A DNA stretch of 64,000 nucleotides from Paraburkholderia aromaticivorans (GCF_002278075.1 NZ_CP022990.1:2928212-2992211), one strand, 5' to 3'; positions 34,704 through 43,836 are shown, counted from the first letter of the stretch. Notes: generated by a model not told the origin, from the letters alone. Numbers and translations: made by a program.

Positions 34704-35094
34704 CCGACATTTTCCGCGCGAGGGGGGCCGCCTGACTCACCGCGCCTATACGCTTCGGCCGGCGCGCTCGCTGGGGTTTCGCGTGGTGGTGTGGGCCGTG
34801 GCGTGCGCGCTATGCGTTTGCGCGGGCGCGGCGGGCTTCGCGGTTTGGCATGCGAGGCGCGCCGGCACGCCCTTGGTGGCATGCAGCGCGGCCCCTGTCG
34901 AGGAGGGTGAGCAGCAGATCCAGTTGACTCGCGCTCGGCTCGCTCTGGCGGAGGAGTCGGCGGCGCGCGCCGCCGTGCAGAAGACGGCGGACAGCGCCGC
35001 AGCCGAGGTTGCGCGGCTTGACGCGGAATTGCAATTTCTTCGCGGTCAGAGCAAGGGCGGGTCAGCAGCACGGACGGAAGCCGCGGGTCGCTGA
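34696..35094 (+). CDS. Membrane protein with periplasmic coiled coil
   Basis: 132 residues, start overlapping the last codons of the M23 gene by 8 bases, so translationally coupled. A membrane segment at about 28-50 (FRVVVWAVACALCVCAGAAGFAVW) is followed by a heptad-rich helix (75-120, EQQIQLTRARLALAEESAARAAVQKTADSAAAEVARLDAELQFL). The family is not recognised with certainty; similar small proteins accompany bactofilin genes. A scaffold or activator of the M23 enzyme is a fair inference. Confidence 0.75.
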   Translation: MANRHFPREGGRLTHRAYTLRPARSLGFRVVVWAVACALCVCAGAAGFAVWHARRAGTPLVACSAAPVEEGEQQIQLTRARLALAEESAARAAVQKTADSAAAEVARLDAELQFLRGQSKGGSAARTEAAGR

Positions 35095-35158
35095 GCGTCG
35101 GCGGTGAGCGAGGCGCCTACGCCGGCCAGCTAGCGCCGGGCAACCAATGCGGGGCGGC

Positions 35159-35233
35159 AAGCACCAACCAGCGAGCACTAGCCAGCCAACACCAGCCAAC
35201 CAACGCGCCAGCCAGCCAACGCACCAGCCACAC
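35159..35233. repeat. CAGCCAAC low-complexity repeat
   Basis: Exact CAGCCAAC copies at 35183, 35193 and 35213 with degenerate ACCAGCC copies around them, in the gap before the bactofilin gene. C/A-rich on the plus strand. Confidence 0.7.
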
Positions 35234-35291
35234 CGTTTCTCCGCCGCGCCCCGCCTTGCGCGACGACCATTTTCATTCACCAGAGATCGTT

Positions 35292-35726
35292 ATGTTCAAC
35301 AAGAAGAAATCCGCGGGTATCAAGCAGACCAAGCTCGCCACCCTGATTGCCCACGACGTGCGGATCACGGGCGACCTTCGGTTCAGCGACGGCCTGCGCT
35401 TGGACGGCCACGTCACCGGCAACGTGAGCGGCGAGCCGGGCGGGCAGACGTTGCTGGTATTGAGCGATCGCGGGTCGATCGAGGGCAACGTGCACGGCTA
35501 CGACGTGGTGGTCAACGGCAGGATCGTCGGCGACGTGATTGCCGATCACTTCGTCGAGTTGCAGAGCAACGCGCATGTGACCGGAAGCATCTACTACCAG
35601 CAGTTGCGCATGGATTGCGGCGCCTCGGTGGACGGCAAGCTCACCAAACGCGACGCGGCGCAGTCGACGCCGCCGCATCTCGTGTCGGTGGCCGACAGCG
35701 CAGCCGACGAACGCATGGCCGGCTAG
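35292..35726 (+). CDS. Bactofilin family cytoskeletal protein
   Basis: 144 residues from MFNKKKSAGIKQTKLATLIAHDVRITGD. The core (about 20-115) is the bactofilin beta-helix with the repeating pattern GDLRFSDGLRLDGHVTGNVSG, GSIEGNVHGYDVVVNGRIVGDVIAD and AHVTGSIYYQQLRMDCGASVDGKL. Bactofilins polymerise without nucleotides and direct cell-wall enzymes. The M23 peptidase gene upstream is the classical partner, so a curvature or morphology role is likely. Confidence 0.92.
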   Translation: MFNKKKSAGIKQTKLATLIAHDVRITGDLRFSDGLRLDGHVTGNVSGEPGGQTLLVLSDRGSIEGNVHGYDVVVNGRIVGDVIADHFVELQSNAHVTGSIYYQQLRMDCGASVDGKLTKRDAAQSTPPHLVSVADSAADERMAG

Positions 35727-35766
35727 CCGGCGAGGCGATCAGCCGGCTCGCCGGCAAGGCGCCGTA

Positions 35767-36573
35767 TCAGACCGGTCCCGGCAGCGACTGGCGCCGCGTT
35801 GGCGTGTCGAGGCCGAGCCCATCGGCGCGCGCGGTCCGGGCATCGGGATCAGCGCGTGTTTCGCGGGTTGTGGCGAGCCGTCCCACCGCGCTGCGCTCAA
35901 GTGTGGCGAGCATGTTCATCTCGACTACCTGCAGTTTGAAAGCCAGCACGATCAGCCCGCTTGCCAGCAGCAGGTCGCCCGCGAACACGACCGCGTAAAG
36001 CGCCGAGGTGCGCTGCGGGTTGCCGAGCAGCAGCGACAGATTGGTGCGATGGAGCAGCACGAGCACGAGCGGCACGAGGCCATTGAGCGTGGCGATCGTG
36101 CCACCGATCATCGCCATGAGTCGAGCGGCGCCCAGGTGCGGACGGCGCCGCCGGCACACTTCATAAAGCGTGGCGGCGCGGACCGGCAGGAAAAACAGCA
36201 CGAGCAGGCCGGCGCGCAATACCATCGGAACCTTGAACAGCAGTGCGCATCCATAGAGGGCGCAGAACACGGCCGTGACGGCAAGTCCGGCAGGCCACGG
36301 CGCCTTGACGCCGAACAGTTGGCGCGTGCCCGCCCAGATCAGCAAGCGGCTTTGCAGCGCGAGCGTCGCGGTGGCGATCAACAGCGCGTCGTAGGGCCAC
36401 GTGAAATGCAACGCGAAGCAGGCCGACGACGCGGCGAGCAGATAGAAACCGACCGCCCAGAAGCGGAACGCGGCGACGGCCGCGAACATGTGCGACAGCA
36501 CGGTCGTAATGAGGGCGCAGCACAAGAACGTGATCAACCATAACGAATTAAACGTCGCTACATCGAATTTCAT
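35767..36573 (-). CDS. Six-to-seven-helix membrane protein resembling a diguanylate cyclase sensor module
   Basis: 268 residues with hydrophobic segments over about 8-215, beginning MKFDVATFNSLWLITFLCCALITTVLSHMF. The pattern (short periplasmic loops, FWAVGFYLLAASSACFALHF, HRTNLSLLLG...) is like the membrane sensor region that precedes GGDEF domains, but the protein ends about 45 residues after the last helix with no GGDEF. Upstream on the same strand is the MHYT-GGDEF-EAL gene, 115 bases away. A stand-alone sensor or a truncated cyclase are both possible. Confidence 0.7.
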   Translation of the reverse strand: MKFDVATFNSLWLITFLCCALITTVLSHMFAAVAAFRFWAVGFYLLAASSACFALHFTWPYDALLIATATLALQSRLLIWAGTRQLFGVKAPWPAGLAVTAVFCALYGCALLFKVPMVLRAGLLVLFFLPVRAATLYEVCRRRRPHLGAARLMAMIGGTIATLNGLVPLVLVLLHRTNLSLLLGNPQRTSALYAVVFAGDLLLASGLIVLAFKLQVVEMNMLATLERSAVGRLATTRETRADPDARTARADGLGLDTPTRRQSLPGPV

Positions 36574-36688
36574 GAAGTCTCCAACACCTGAGCTGCCTGT
36601 TATTGTTTATTTGTGAATTGCGATCCGCCAACGGCCGCGGCGCGCCCAGCGGCAACCCCTTACTGCATCTTTCAGAAGATCGCTATGC

Positions 36689-38758
36689 TCATGCGGAGAC
36701 CCTTGTCTCCCGCAACAGGCTGCCGAAGTCGTCGGCGTTGAGCGGCTTGCCGAGCAGGAAGCCCTGCATCTCATCGCACATCATCGACCTGAGCATGTTG
36801 AGTTGCGATTCGGTTTCGACACCTTCGGCCACCACATCCATTTCCAGCGAGTGCGCAAGCGCGATGATCGCCGATACGATCGCGCGGCCCTCCAGTCCGT
36901 GCGCGTCGAGACCGTTGGTGAAGAAGCGGTCGATCTTCAACTGCTTGACGCGAAAGCGCTGCAGATAGGCGAGGCTCGAGTAGCCGGTGCCGAAGTCGTC
37001 GATCGCGATCTCGAAGCCGCAGGCCTGAAACTGGCGGATCATCTCGATGGTTCTGGGGGCGTCCTGCATCGCCACGGTTTCGGTGATCTCGAACATGATC
37101 TGCGTGCATTCCACGCCCTCGGCCTCCACGATCTCGAGCATGCTCGCGACGAGATTGGGCTGCAGCATCTGGCGCGGCGACAGATTGATCGCCACTTTCA
37201 TCGACGGCAAGCCGTGCTCGATCCAGCGGCGAATCTGCCGGCACGCTTCGCGCACCACCCAGTAGCCGATGTGCAGGATCTGCCCCGAGCGTTCGGCGAT
37301 CGGAATGAACTCGAGCGGCGTGATCTCACCGAGTTGCGGGTGATGCAGACGGATCAGCGCCTCGGCGCCCGCCAGCGACTCGCCGCCGCCGTGAAACTTC
37401 GGCTGGAAGTGCAGCGAGAAATGGCCGGCCGCGAGCGCGTCGTGCAAAGCGCTCTGGATCTGCAGCGTGCGCATGGCTGCTTCGTTCATGCTGCGCTCGA
37501 AGAAGCGATAGGTGCTGCGGCCCGCGCGTTTGGCTTCGTACATGGCCGCGTCCGCGTGTTTCAGCAGCGTTTCGACGCTGTCGCCGTCGTCCGGATAGAG
37601 GGCGATACCGATGCTGGGCATCACCTGGAGCGGCTGGGAGTCGGTCCACATGCCCATGCGCATCCGGTCGAGCACACCCTCGGCCAGCGCGCCGGCGTCT
37701 TCGCGCGAGCCGAAATTTTCCGCCAGCACCACGAACTCGTCGCCGCCCAGCCGCGCCACGGTGTCGCTTGCGCGCACGCACAGCAGCAGGCGCTGCGCGA
37801 ACGCGGTCAGCACCTGGTCGCCGACCGAATGGCCGAGCGAATCGTTGATAGTCTTGAAACCGTCGAGGTCCATGAAGAGGACCGCGCACAGCGAACGCTG
37901 CCGCTGCGCGCGATGGATCGCGTGTTCGATGCGCTCGGTCAGCGTGCTGCGGTTCGGCAGCCCGGTCAGGCTGTCGAGCGTGGCGAGCCGCACGATCTGG
38001 CCGTTCAGTCTGGACACCGCGCCGACCAGAAAGGTGGTGCGCGCATCGAAACGCGACAGCATCAGCGTGACGATCAGAATCGCAAAGGTGAACAGGGTCA
38101 CCGAGGTCGCGAGCCACGTGGTGTTCACGCCATTGGCCGCGCCGCACACGGCGCCGGGCGCAAACTCGGCGGCGGCCATGCCGGCGTAATGCATGCCGCT
38201 GATCGCGACGCCCATCACCAGGGCCGCGGCCAGCCGCTTGCGCACCACGTGGCGCGCGTCGTCGTCGCTGAGCGCGCGCGCGAGCCACAGCGCGGCGCTC
38301 GACGCGCCGATCGCGACGGCGAGCGAGCCCGCGAACCATGCCGGTCGATAAACAATGCCTGGCGTCATCTGCATGGCCGCCATGCCGACATAGTGCATGC
38401 CGGCAATGCCGCATCCCATCACCACGCCGGCGGCCGGCAGCCGGCCCGCCGTCAGCCGCTCATGGGTCGTGATGGTCAGCGCCAGATACGAAGCCGCGGT
38501 CGCGAGTCCGAGCGAGGCGGCGGTGGTCGGGAAGTCGTAGCCGAGCGGAATCGGCAGCGAAAACGCCAGCATGGCGATGAAGTGCATCGACCAGATGCCG
38601 ACGCCGAGCGCCGCGGCGCCACCCAGCCGCCAGGCCTGCCGCGCGCGCGGCGAGGCCAGCAGGAAAATGCGGCCGGTCAGGTCCAGGGCCGTGTATGAAG
38701 CCAGCGTCGCGACGACGAAAGAAATGGCCACCAGCCAAAGGTTATATGAGCTTTGCAT
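36689..38758 (-). CDS. MHYT-GGDEF-EAL membrane-bound c-di-GMP enzyme
   Basis: 689 residues. Seven-helix MHYT sensor (about 1-245) with the marker motifs SMHFIAM, GMHYVGM and GMHYAGM, which may bind copper, O2 or CO in this family. GGDEF domain (about 260-430) with an intact RLGGDEFVVL, and EAL domain (about 440-685) with AEALIR, EITET, IDDFGTGYSS, LKIDRFF and VAEGVETESQ, all key residues kept. Both synthesis and hydrolysis of c-di-GMP are possible. Located next to the sensor-only membrane protein. Confidence 0.94.
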   Translation of the reverse strand: MQSSYNLWLVAISFVVATLASYTALDLTGRIFLLASPRARQAWRLGGAAALGVGIWSMHFIAMLAFSLPIPLGYDFPTTAASLGLATAASYLALTITTHERLTAGRLPAAGVVMGCGIAGMHYVGMAAMQMTPGIVYRPAWFAGSLAVAIGASSAALWLARALSDDDARHVVRKRLAAALVMGVAISGMHYAGMAAAEFAPGAVCGAANGVNTTWLATSVTLFTFAILIVTLMLSRFDARTTFLVGAVSRLNGQIVRLATLDSLTGLPNRSTLTERIEHAIHRAQRQRSLCAVLFMDLDGFKTINDSLGHSVGDQVLTAFAQRLLLCVRASDTVARLGGDEFVVLAENFGSREDAGALAEGVLDRMRMGMWTDSQPLQVMPSIGIALYPDDGDSVETLLKHADAAMYEAKRAGRSTYRFFERSMNEAAMRTLQIQSALHDALAAGHFSLHFQPKFHGGGESLAGAEALIRLHHPQLGEITPLEFIPIAERSGQILHIGYWVVREACRQIRRWIEHGLPSMKVAINLSPRQMLQPNLVASMLEIVEAEGVECTQIMFEITETVAMQDAPRTIEMIRQFQACGFEIAIDDFGTGYSSLAYLQRFRVKQLKIDRFFTNGLDAHGLEGRAIVSAIIALAHSLEMDVVAEGVETESQLNMLRSMMCDEMQGFLLGKPLNADDFGSLLRETRVSA

Positions 38759-39040
38759 GTCTAGTCCAACCGCCGGAAGGGAAGCGGCTGAACTGGTTAT
38801 CGACAGTTCAAGGCAAATATTTAATTCGCTTTCAATACGTTAGGTGCCGGCGGCGGCCGCTTCGCCGGTGCGTGCCGCTCGGGCCGGCGTGGCGTGTTTC
38901 CGCGAGCGGGGCCCGCATCGGGCCGGTGCGGCATGGCGTTTGCGCACCGGTGGTGCCGGCCCCGATACGCCGGTGTGCGCGCGACGACATGAAAGCCGTG
39001 CTGTCCGCCGCCCTGGCCTTCCTTGATGATGGAGCCAAAG

Positions 39041-40209
39041 ATGAAAGCGCTATGCTGGCATGGCAAGAAAGACATTCGTTACGATACCGTCCCGGATCCG
39101 ACAATCGAGCATCCGCGCGACGCGGTAATCAAGGTATCGAGTTGCGCGATTTGCGGCTCCGATCTCCATCTGTTTGACGGCTTCATGCCGACCATGGAAT
39201 CGGGCGACGTGATGGGCCACGAGTTCATGGGCGAGGTCGTCGAAGTCGGGGCGGACAACAAAAAGCTGAAGGTCGGCGACCGGGTGGTGGTGCCGTTTAC
39301 CATCGCATGCGGCGAATGCGACCAGTGCAGGCGCGGCCTTTTTCGGTCTGCGAGCGCTCGAACCGCAACAAGGAGAAAGCCGATAAGGTGTTCGGCCACG
39401 CTACGGCGGGCTTGTTCGGATACTCGCATCTGACGGGCGGGTATCCGGGAGGGCAGGCGGAATATGTCCGTGTGCCGTATGCCGATGTGACGCCTGTCAA
39501 GATCCCCAACGGACTGACCGACGAGCAGGTCCTGTTCCTCGGCGACATCTTCCCGACGGGGTGGCAGGCGGCGGTGCAATGCGACATCCAGCCAACGGAT
39601 ACGGTCGCCATCTGGGGCGCGGGGCCGGTTGGCCAGTTTGCGATTCGCAGTGCCATCATGCTCGGTGCAAAACCGGTGCTGGTGATCGATCGTGTGCCGG
39701 AGCGCCTTGCCATGGCGAGGGTGGCGGGCGCGATCACGATCGACTTCGAGGAAGAGAGCGTCGTCGAACGGCTGAACGAACTGACGCAGGGCAAGGGACC
39801 GGAAAAGTGCATCGACGCGGTCGGCATGGAATCTCACGCGACCCGCTCGATCGACGCGATGTACGACCGGGCGAAGCAGGCCGTGATGCTCGAAACCGAT
39901 CGTCCGCATGTGCTGCGCGAAATGATCTACGTGTGCAGACCGGCGGGCACGCTGTCGATTCCGGGCGTCTACGGCGGACTGATCGACAAGATTCCGTTCG
40001 GCGCGGCGATGAACAAGGGGCTGACTTTCCGGATGGGGCAAACGCACGTGAACCGTTGGACCGACGACCTGCTGCAACGCATTGTGGAAAGTCAGATCGA
40101 TCCGTCGTTTGTCATCACGCACACGGTGCCTCTGGAGAAGGGCCCGGACATGTACAAGGTATTCCGCGACAAGGAAGACGGTTGTATCAAGGTGGTTTTG
40201 AAGCCTTAG
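39041..40209 (+). pseudogene. Zinc-dependent alcohol/formaldehyde dehydrogenase, frameshifted
   Basis: Starts [32 protein letters not shown] after GGAGCC. Catalytic zinc site ([21 protein letters not shown]) and the first structural cysteines ([10 protein letters not shown]) are in one frame. After the T5 run at 39339-39343 the homologous sequence continues in the -1 frame ([21 protein letters not shown] ... IKVVLKP) to 40209. One additional T, or a -1 slip, restores about 390 residues of a normal FdhA-like threonine/alcohol dehydrogenase with [13 protein letters not shown]. Either a sequencing error, a real mutation or slippage. Confidence 0.85.
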
Positions 40210-40354
40210 CGAGACGGCGCGGCGGGGTGCCGCCCGGCGTCGTCTCGAGCCGGGATTCTGCGCGCCCGGCATGGCCCGTCCGCGTTCTTCGTGCCGGATG
40301 CGGGTGGCGCGACACCGGCAGCGGCCCGTCCGGGCTGCTCTCCGCGTGCCCGGC

Positions 40355-40744
40355 CTATTCACGTGCAATCGGCGCGAGTCCGCCAATTTTTTCCGCAAGC
40401 ATTCTCTCGTACACACCGAAATGGAGGTCGACTTCCTCCTGCGTGACGACCGTCACGAAGATGCGGATCTGCCCCGGCAATAACCCGAGCACCACCGCGA
40501 TGGCCGCCTCCAGTTGCGGCGCGCATAACCGGTCTTCCGCGAAGGTCGTCCCGACCGAGACGTCGTACGATTTCTCCTCGCGCACCGCCACATCCACGAG
40601 GCGAGCGCGGGCGCTCATATTGTTCTCGACGGCAAGGCGCATCACGTCCACCGCCGTGCGCATGCCTTCGGTGGGAAAGCCCCTCGGCGAGCGCAGACGA
40701 ACCCGGTGCCTGCCGAGTGTGAGCCAGTCAGAATCGAATTCCAT
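40355..40744 (-). CDS. Uncharacterised 129-residue protein near the hsp20 genes
   Basis: MEFDSDWLTLGRHRVRLRSPRGFPTEGMRTAVDVMRLAVENNMSARARLVDVAVREEKSYDVSVGTTFAEDRL. Balanced composition, AGGAGGATTC before the ATG, and no membrane segment. No family recognised. Divergent from the first hsp20 gene with 244 bases between. Coding status is well supported by the ribosome site; function is not. Confidence 0.7.
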   Translation of the reverse strand: MEFDSDWLTLGRHRVRLRSPRGFPTEGMRTAVDVMRLAVENNMSARARLVDVAVREEKSYDVSVGTTFAEDRLCAPQLEAAIAVVLGLLPGQIRIFVTVVTQEEVDLHFGVYERMLAEKIGGLAPIARE

Positions 40745-40826
40745 GAATCCTCCTGCCAGAAAATGCCTGCGCCGAGAATAGGGCTTCGCAACCGTTTTTC
40801 AAGAGCAAAAAAATTTGACCGCCAAC

Positions 40827-40852
40827 CTTGAAATCCGCGTGGCGCGGTCTAT
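40827..40852 (+). promoter_or_regulatory. Possible sigma-32-type promoter of the hsp20 pair
   Basis: CTTGAAA (40827-40833) is a perfect heat-shock -35, and CGGTCTAT about 11-13 bases later is a weak -10 match. It lies within an inverted repeat GACCGC (40817-40822) / GCGGTC (40844-40849). The ATG of the first hsp20 gene is about 135 bases downstream. Confidence 0.4.
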
Positions 40853-40988
40853 TTTCTATTTCGCTCAGGCAGTCGCGCGGTTTCGCGCCGTGCGCTGCGT
40901 GTTTCGATTTGTTTGCCGCGGTGGGGGCAGGCGGACTGGAGCGCGTAGGCCCGTCTGCATCCTCGCCGTCTTTACCGAGGAAACGACC

Positions 40989-41432
40989 ATGAGTGATCTC
41001 TACTTCACGACCGACCTGTTCAGCCAGTTCGATCGTCTGCATCAGCAGATGGCGACGCTGTTCGGCGGCTACCCTTCCAGCATTCGCACGGACCGCCTGT
41101 CGGCCTTTCCGCAAATCAATATCGGCACGACCGACGACACGATCGACATCGTCGCGTTCGCACCCGGCATCGACCCGAAGCAACTGGAGGTGTCCATCGA
41201 CAAGGGCCTCCTGACGATCGCCGGCGAACGGGCGCCCGCGGCGCGCGATGCATCGGATGAAGCCGCGCGTCATTACGCGCGGGAACGCTTCAGCGGTCCA
41301 TTTCGCCGCGTCATCGAGCTTGCGCCGCAAGCCGATCCCGACAAGGTCGAGGCTCGCTATCTGAACGGGTGCCTCTGCATCTCGATTGGCAAGCGCGAAT
41401 CTTCCCGGCCCCGCGCGATTGCCGTGCAGTGA
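40989..41432 (+). CDS. Small heat-shock protein, Hsp20/IbpA type
   Basis: 147 residues. Starts MSDLYFTTDLFSQFDRLHQQMATLFGGYPSS; alpha-crystallin domain at about 40-140 with FPQINIGTTDDTIDIVAFAPGIDPKQLEVSIDKGLLTIAGER, the family pattern. Holdase chaperone that keeps unfolding proteins soluble. The second hsp20 gene follows after 40 bases, so they are likely co-transcribed. Preceded by GAGGAAACGACC. Confidence 0.93.
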   Translation: MSDLYFTTDLFSQFDRLHQQMATLFGGYPSSIRTDRLSAFPQINIGTTDDTIDIVAFAPGIDPKQLEVSIDKGLLTIAGERAPAARDASDEAARHYARERFSGPFRRVIELAPQADPDKVEARYLNGCLCISIGKRESSRPRAIAVQ

Positions 41433-41472
41433 TGCAACAGACAGAAAGAAAGGAGCAAAAAAGGAGCTGATC

Positions 41473-41880
41473 ATGAACGACACCACGCAACTCGCTCGCA
41501 GTGACTCGACCACGGTCAATCGCGCGGAGCCTCAAGAAACGGGGCAACGCCTGACGCTCAGTCCGGCGGTCGATGTCGTCGAAAACGCGCACGGCGTGAC
41601 GCTGTGGGCCGATCTTCCCGGTGTGGACCGGGACAATCTGGAAATCAGGGTGCAGGACGGTAATCTGCGGATCGAGGCATCCGCCAGCGTGCCGACGCGG
41701 GAAGGGCTGCGTCTGCAACACGCGGAGGTTCGCGTGCCGTATTTCGCGCGGTCATTTACGCTCGGACCGGAGTTCGATACGTCGAAGATCGAGGCGAAGC
41801 TTCACGATGGCGTCCTGCAGTTGTCGATTCCACGACGCGAGGAGGCGCGGCCGCGCCGCATCGAGGTCGCCGTCGGGTGA
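41473..41880 (+). CDS. Small heat-shock protein, Hsp20 type, second copy
   Basis: 135 residues from MNDTTQLARSDSTTVNRAEPQETG after AAAAAAGGAGCTGATC. Alpha-crystallin domain at about 35-130 with LSPAVDVVENAHGVTLWADLPGVDRDNLEIRVQDGNLRIEA and an arginine-rich C-terminal tail. Only distantly similar to the first copy, so the pair may form mixed oligomers. Followed by two stable hairpins. Confidence 0.93.
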   Translation: MNDTTQLARSDSTTVNRAEPQETGQRLTLSPAVDVVENAHGVTLWADLPGVDRDNLEIRVQDGNLRIEASASVPTREGLRLQHAEVRVPYFARSFTLGPEFDTSKIEAKLHDGVLQLSIPRREEARPRRIEVAVG

Positions 41881-41944
41881 CGGGCGGGGTATTGCGGACC
41901 ATCGCGGCATATCGCTAAGTATCGCGAAGTATGGCGCCTGAAGG

Positions 41945-41972
41945 ACAGCTCGGGCACGCTTGCCCGAGCTGT
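41945..41972. terminator. 12-bp perfect stem-loop after the hsp20 pair
   Basis: ACAGCTCGGGCA / TGCCCGAGCTGT with a CGCT tetraloop, 64 bases after the stop. No T-run, so the terminator role is by stability and position between convergent genes. Confidence 0.6.
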
Positions 41973-42032
41973 TCAACGCGTGCGGCGCGGAGCGCGACTC
42001 GTCTTGCAAGGCGGCACACCGCAATGCTCCGG

Positions 42033-42072
42033 GCCCGAGGTGGCAGCGCGGTTCTGCGCTGCCACCTCGGGC
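42033..42072. terminator. 17-bp perfect stem-loop between convergent genes
   Basis: GCCCGAGGTGGCAGCGC pairs fully with GCGCTGCCACCTCGGGC around a GGTTCT loop. Ends 22 bases from the YeaQ-type stop codon. Bidirectional terminator or RNA-protecting structure; no T-run on either strand. Confidence 0.65.
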
Positions 42073-42094
42073 GTCAAGGCGGCGCGGACCCGAC

Positions 42095-42373
42095 TTATAT
42101 CGCGCCTCCCGACCTGCCACGATTGAAGAGCCGCACGATCAGAAGAAGAATGACCGCGCCGATCAGCGCCGTGATCAGGGAGCCGATTATTCCGCTACCG
42201 AGATGGATCCCGAGCGCGCCCCCCAGCCATCCGCCGATAAACGCACCGACTATCCCCACGATAATGTCGACGATGATGCCGAATCCGCCGCCATCGACAA
42301 GACGGCCGGCAAGCGCGCCAGCAACGCCGCCGATGACCAGCCAGAAAATAATGCCGTGCGATACAGGTTCCAT
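42095..42373 (-). CDS. GlsB/YeaQ/YmgE family stress-response membrane protein
   Basis: 92 residues from MEPVSHGIIFWLVIGGVAGALAGRLVDGGGFGII, after AAGGAGA; a frame to 42439 is an extension without support. Three glycine-rich membrane helices (about 8-25, 32-55, 62-85) are diagnostic of the transglycosylase-associated/YeaQ family, induced by stress in many bacteria. No enzyme residues are known. Convergent with the hsp20 pair. A 14-bp palindrome GCGTTGCGCAACGC at 42429-42442 lies 55 bases upstream. Confidence 0.88.
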   Translation of the reverse strand: MEPVSHGIIFWLVIGGVAGALAGRLVDGGGFGIIVDIIVGIVGAFIGGWLGGALGIHLGSGIIGSLITALIGAVILLLIVRLFNRGRSGGAI

Positions 42374-42800
42374 TTGATTCTCCTTGTCCAGGGTACTCGT
42401 TATTGGCTGACGCCATTGTTCCGCCATGGCGTTGCGCAACGCGCGTGCCCGCGGACACTCTCCCCCCTCTATTGGCTATCACGCCAGCGCCGCTGTGAAC
42501 GGCGGATAGCAATTTATCGCGCCGGTGCATTCAGCGCGACACCGTGCGCGATCAAGGAATTCATCTGTCGGGCACGGTGCATGCGGAGTGCAAGTCGCAG
42601 GTAAATCTCGCCGCGTTCCCTGCGCGCGCATCTCGCCAGAGCGGCTGCTCTGAGACCCAAGGTGGGGCATTCCGCACACGCGTTCGTCATCGCCCACAAA
42701 GCTGGTTTTCCAATGAATGTCCCTTTGGTCCGCACGTCCTTCTACCTTTCACGAGGTGAGGAACGCCAGCGGAACCCACAATCTTTTCTGGAGAAATGCG
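42374..42800. other. 427-base gap between divergent YeaQ-type and Mn catalase genes
   Basis: Contains a 14-bp perfect palindrome at 42429-42442, a similar pair ATTGGCTGACGCC (about 42412) and ATTGGCTATCACGCC (about 42472), and an 8-bp inverted pair CACCGTGC (42540-42547) / GCACGGTG (42572-42579). No credible gene. The catalase promoter must lie here but no clear -35/-10 is visible. Confidence 0.45.
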
Positions 42801-43685
42801 ATGTTCGTGCACAACAAGCGACTTCAATACACCGTCCGCGTAGCGATGCCCAATCCCGGTCTTGCCAATCTGCTTCTCGAACAGTTCGGCGGCCCGCAAG
42901 GCGAACTGGCCGCGGCCTGCCGCTATTTCACTCAGGCTGTCAGTGAGGACGACCCCGGCAGGCGGGACATGCTGTTCGACATCGCGACGGAAGAACTCAG
43001 CCACCTGGAGATCATCGGCTCGATTGTCGCGATGCTCAACAAGGGTGCGAAGGGACGACTTGCCGAAGGCGTCGAACAGGAGGCCGAACTTTACCGTTCA
43101 CTCACTGCGGGCGGCAACGATTCGCACACTACCGCGCTGCTCTATGGCGGCGGCCCGGCGTTGACCAATTCCGCAGGCGTGCCATGGACCGCCGCGTATA
43201 TCGACACGATCGGCGAGCCGACCGCGGATCTGCGCTCGAATATCGCTGCGGAGGCGCGCGCAAAGATCGTCTACGAACGGCTCATCAATGTGACCGACGA
43301 TCCTGGTATCAAGGAAGCGCTCGGCTTTCTGATGACCCGCGAGATCGCGCATCAGAAGTCATTTGAGAAAGCCTTGCATTCTATTCAGCCGAACTTCCCG
43401 CAGGGAAAATTGCCGGGTGTTCCAGAATTTACCAACGTCTATTACAACATGTCCGACGGCGACGACGCGCCTCGCGGCCCGTGGAATGAAGGGCCGGGTT
43501 GGGACTTCGTCGAGACGCCGCAGCCGGCGGTCGACGGCGGCGATGGACTTGCCACGGTTCAGGTTTCGGAAGAAGAGGTCGAGGTGTTGAGCGCGATGGC
43601 GTCGCGCACGGCTTCCGCGACCGAGACGGACCCGGTCACCGGCGCGGATCTGGGCGCCGGACAGAATGCAGCCGTAGCGAAATAA
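42801..43685 (+). CDS. Manganese (non-haem) catalase
   Basis: 294 residues from MFVHNKRLQYTVRVAMPNPG after CTGGAGAAA. The di-manganese ligands are all present: E35, E65 and H68 (TEELSH), E151 (AAEARAK) and H184 (REIAHQK), matching the positions known in Lactobacillus Mn catalase. It splits H2O2 to water and oxygen in the cytoplasm. The C-terminus ends with a low-complexity tail of about 45 residues. An Nramp-like transporter lies 1.4 kb further on and might bear on metal supply. Confidence 0.94.
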   Translation: MFVHNKRLQYTVRVAMPNPGLANLLLEQFGGPQGELAAACRYFTQAVSEDDPGRRDMLFDIATEELSHLEIIGSIVAMLNKGAKGRLAEGVEQEAELYRSLTAGGNDSHTTALLYGGGPALTNSAGVPWTAAYIDTIGEPTADLRSNIAAEARAKIVYERLINVTDDPGIKEALGFLMTREIAHQKSFEKALHSIQPNFPQGKLPGVPEFTNVYYNMSDGDDAPRGPWNEGPGWDFVETPQPAVDGGDGLATVQVSEEEVEVLSAMASRTASATETDPVTGADLGAGQNAAVAK

Positions 43686-43836
43686 CCGCACACGTAGTCG
43701 AACTGACCGTCGTCGGTCGTACCTTGCCGACGACGGTGTTTCGTTCCGGCCGTGCGCGCCACTCGTACGGCGTGACGGATCGTCCGGACGATGCCTGCTT
43801 GTGGCGCTTTGCGCGCTTAACCATCAAGGAGTTTCC

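Noticed and set aside
36803..38698. 631-codon plus-strand frame opposite the GGDEF-EAL gene
   Set aside because: Antisense shadow of a clear enzyme; no domain or ribosome site.
39339..39343. Programmed -1 frameshift site
   Set aside because: The T run is only five bases and no conventional X-XXY-YYZ heptamer in frame or stimulatory structure is clear, so an error or mutation is more likely; kept only as an alternative.
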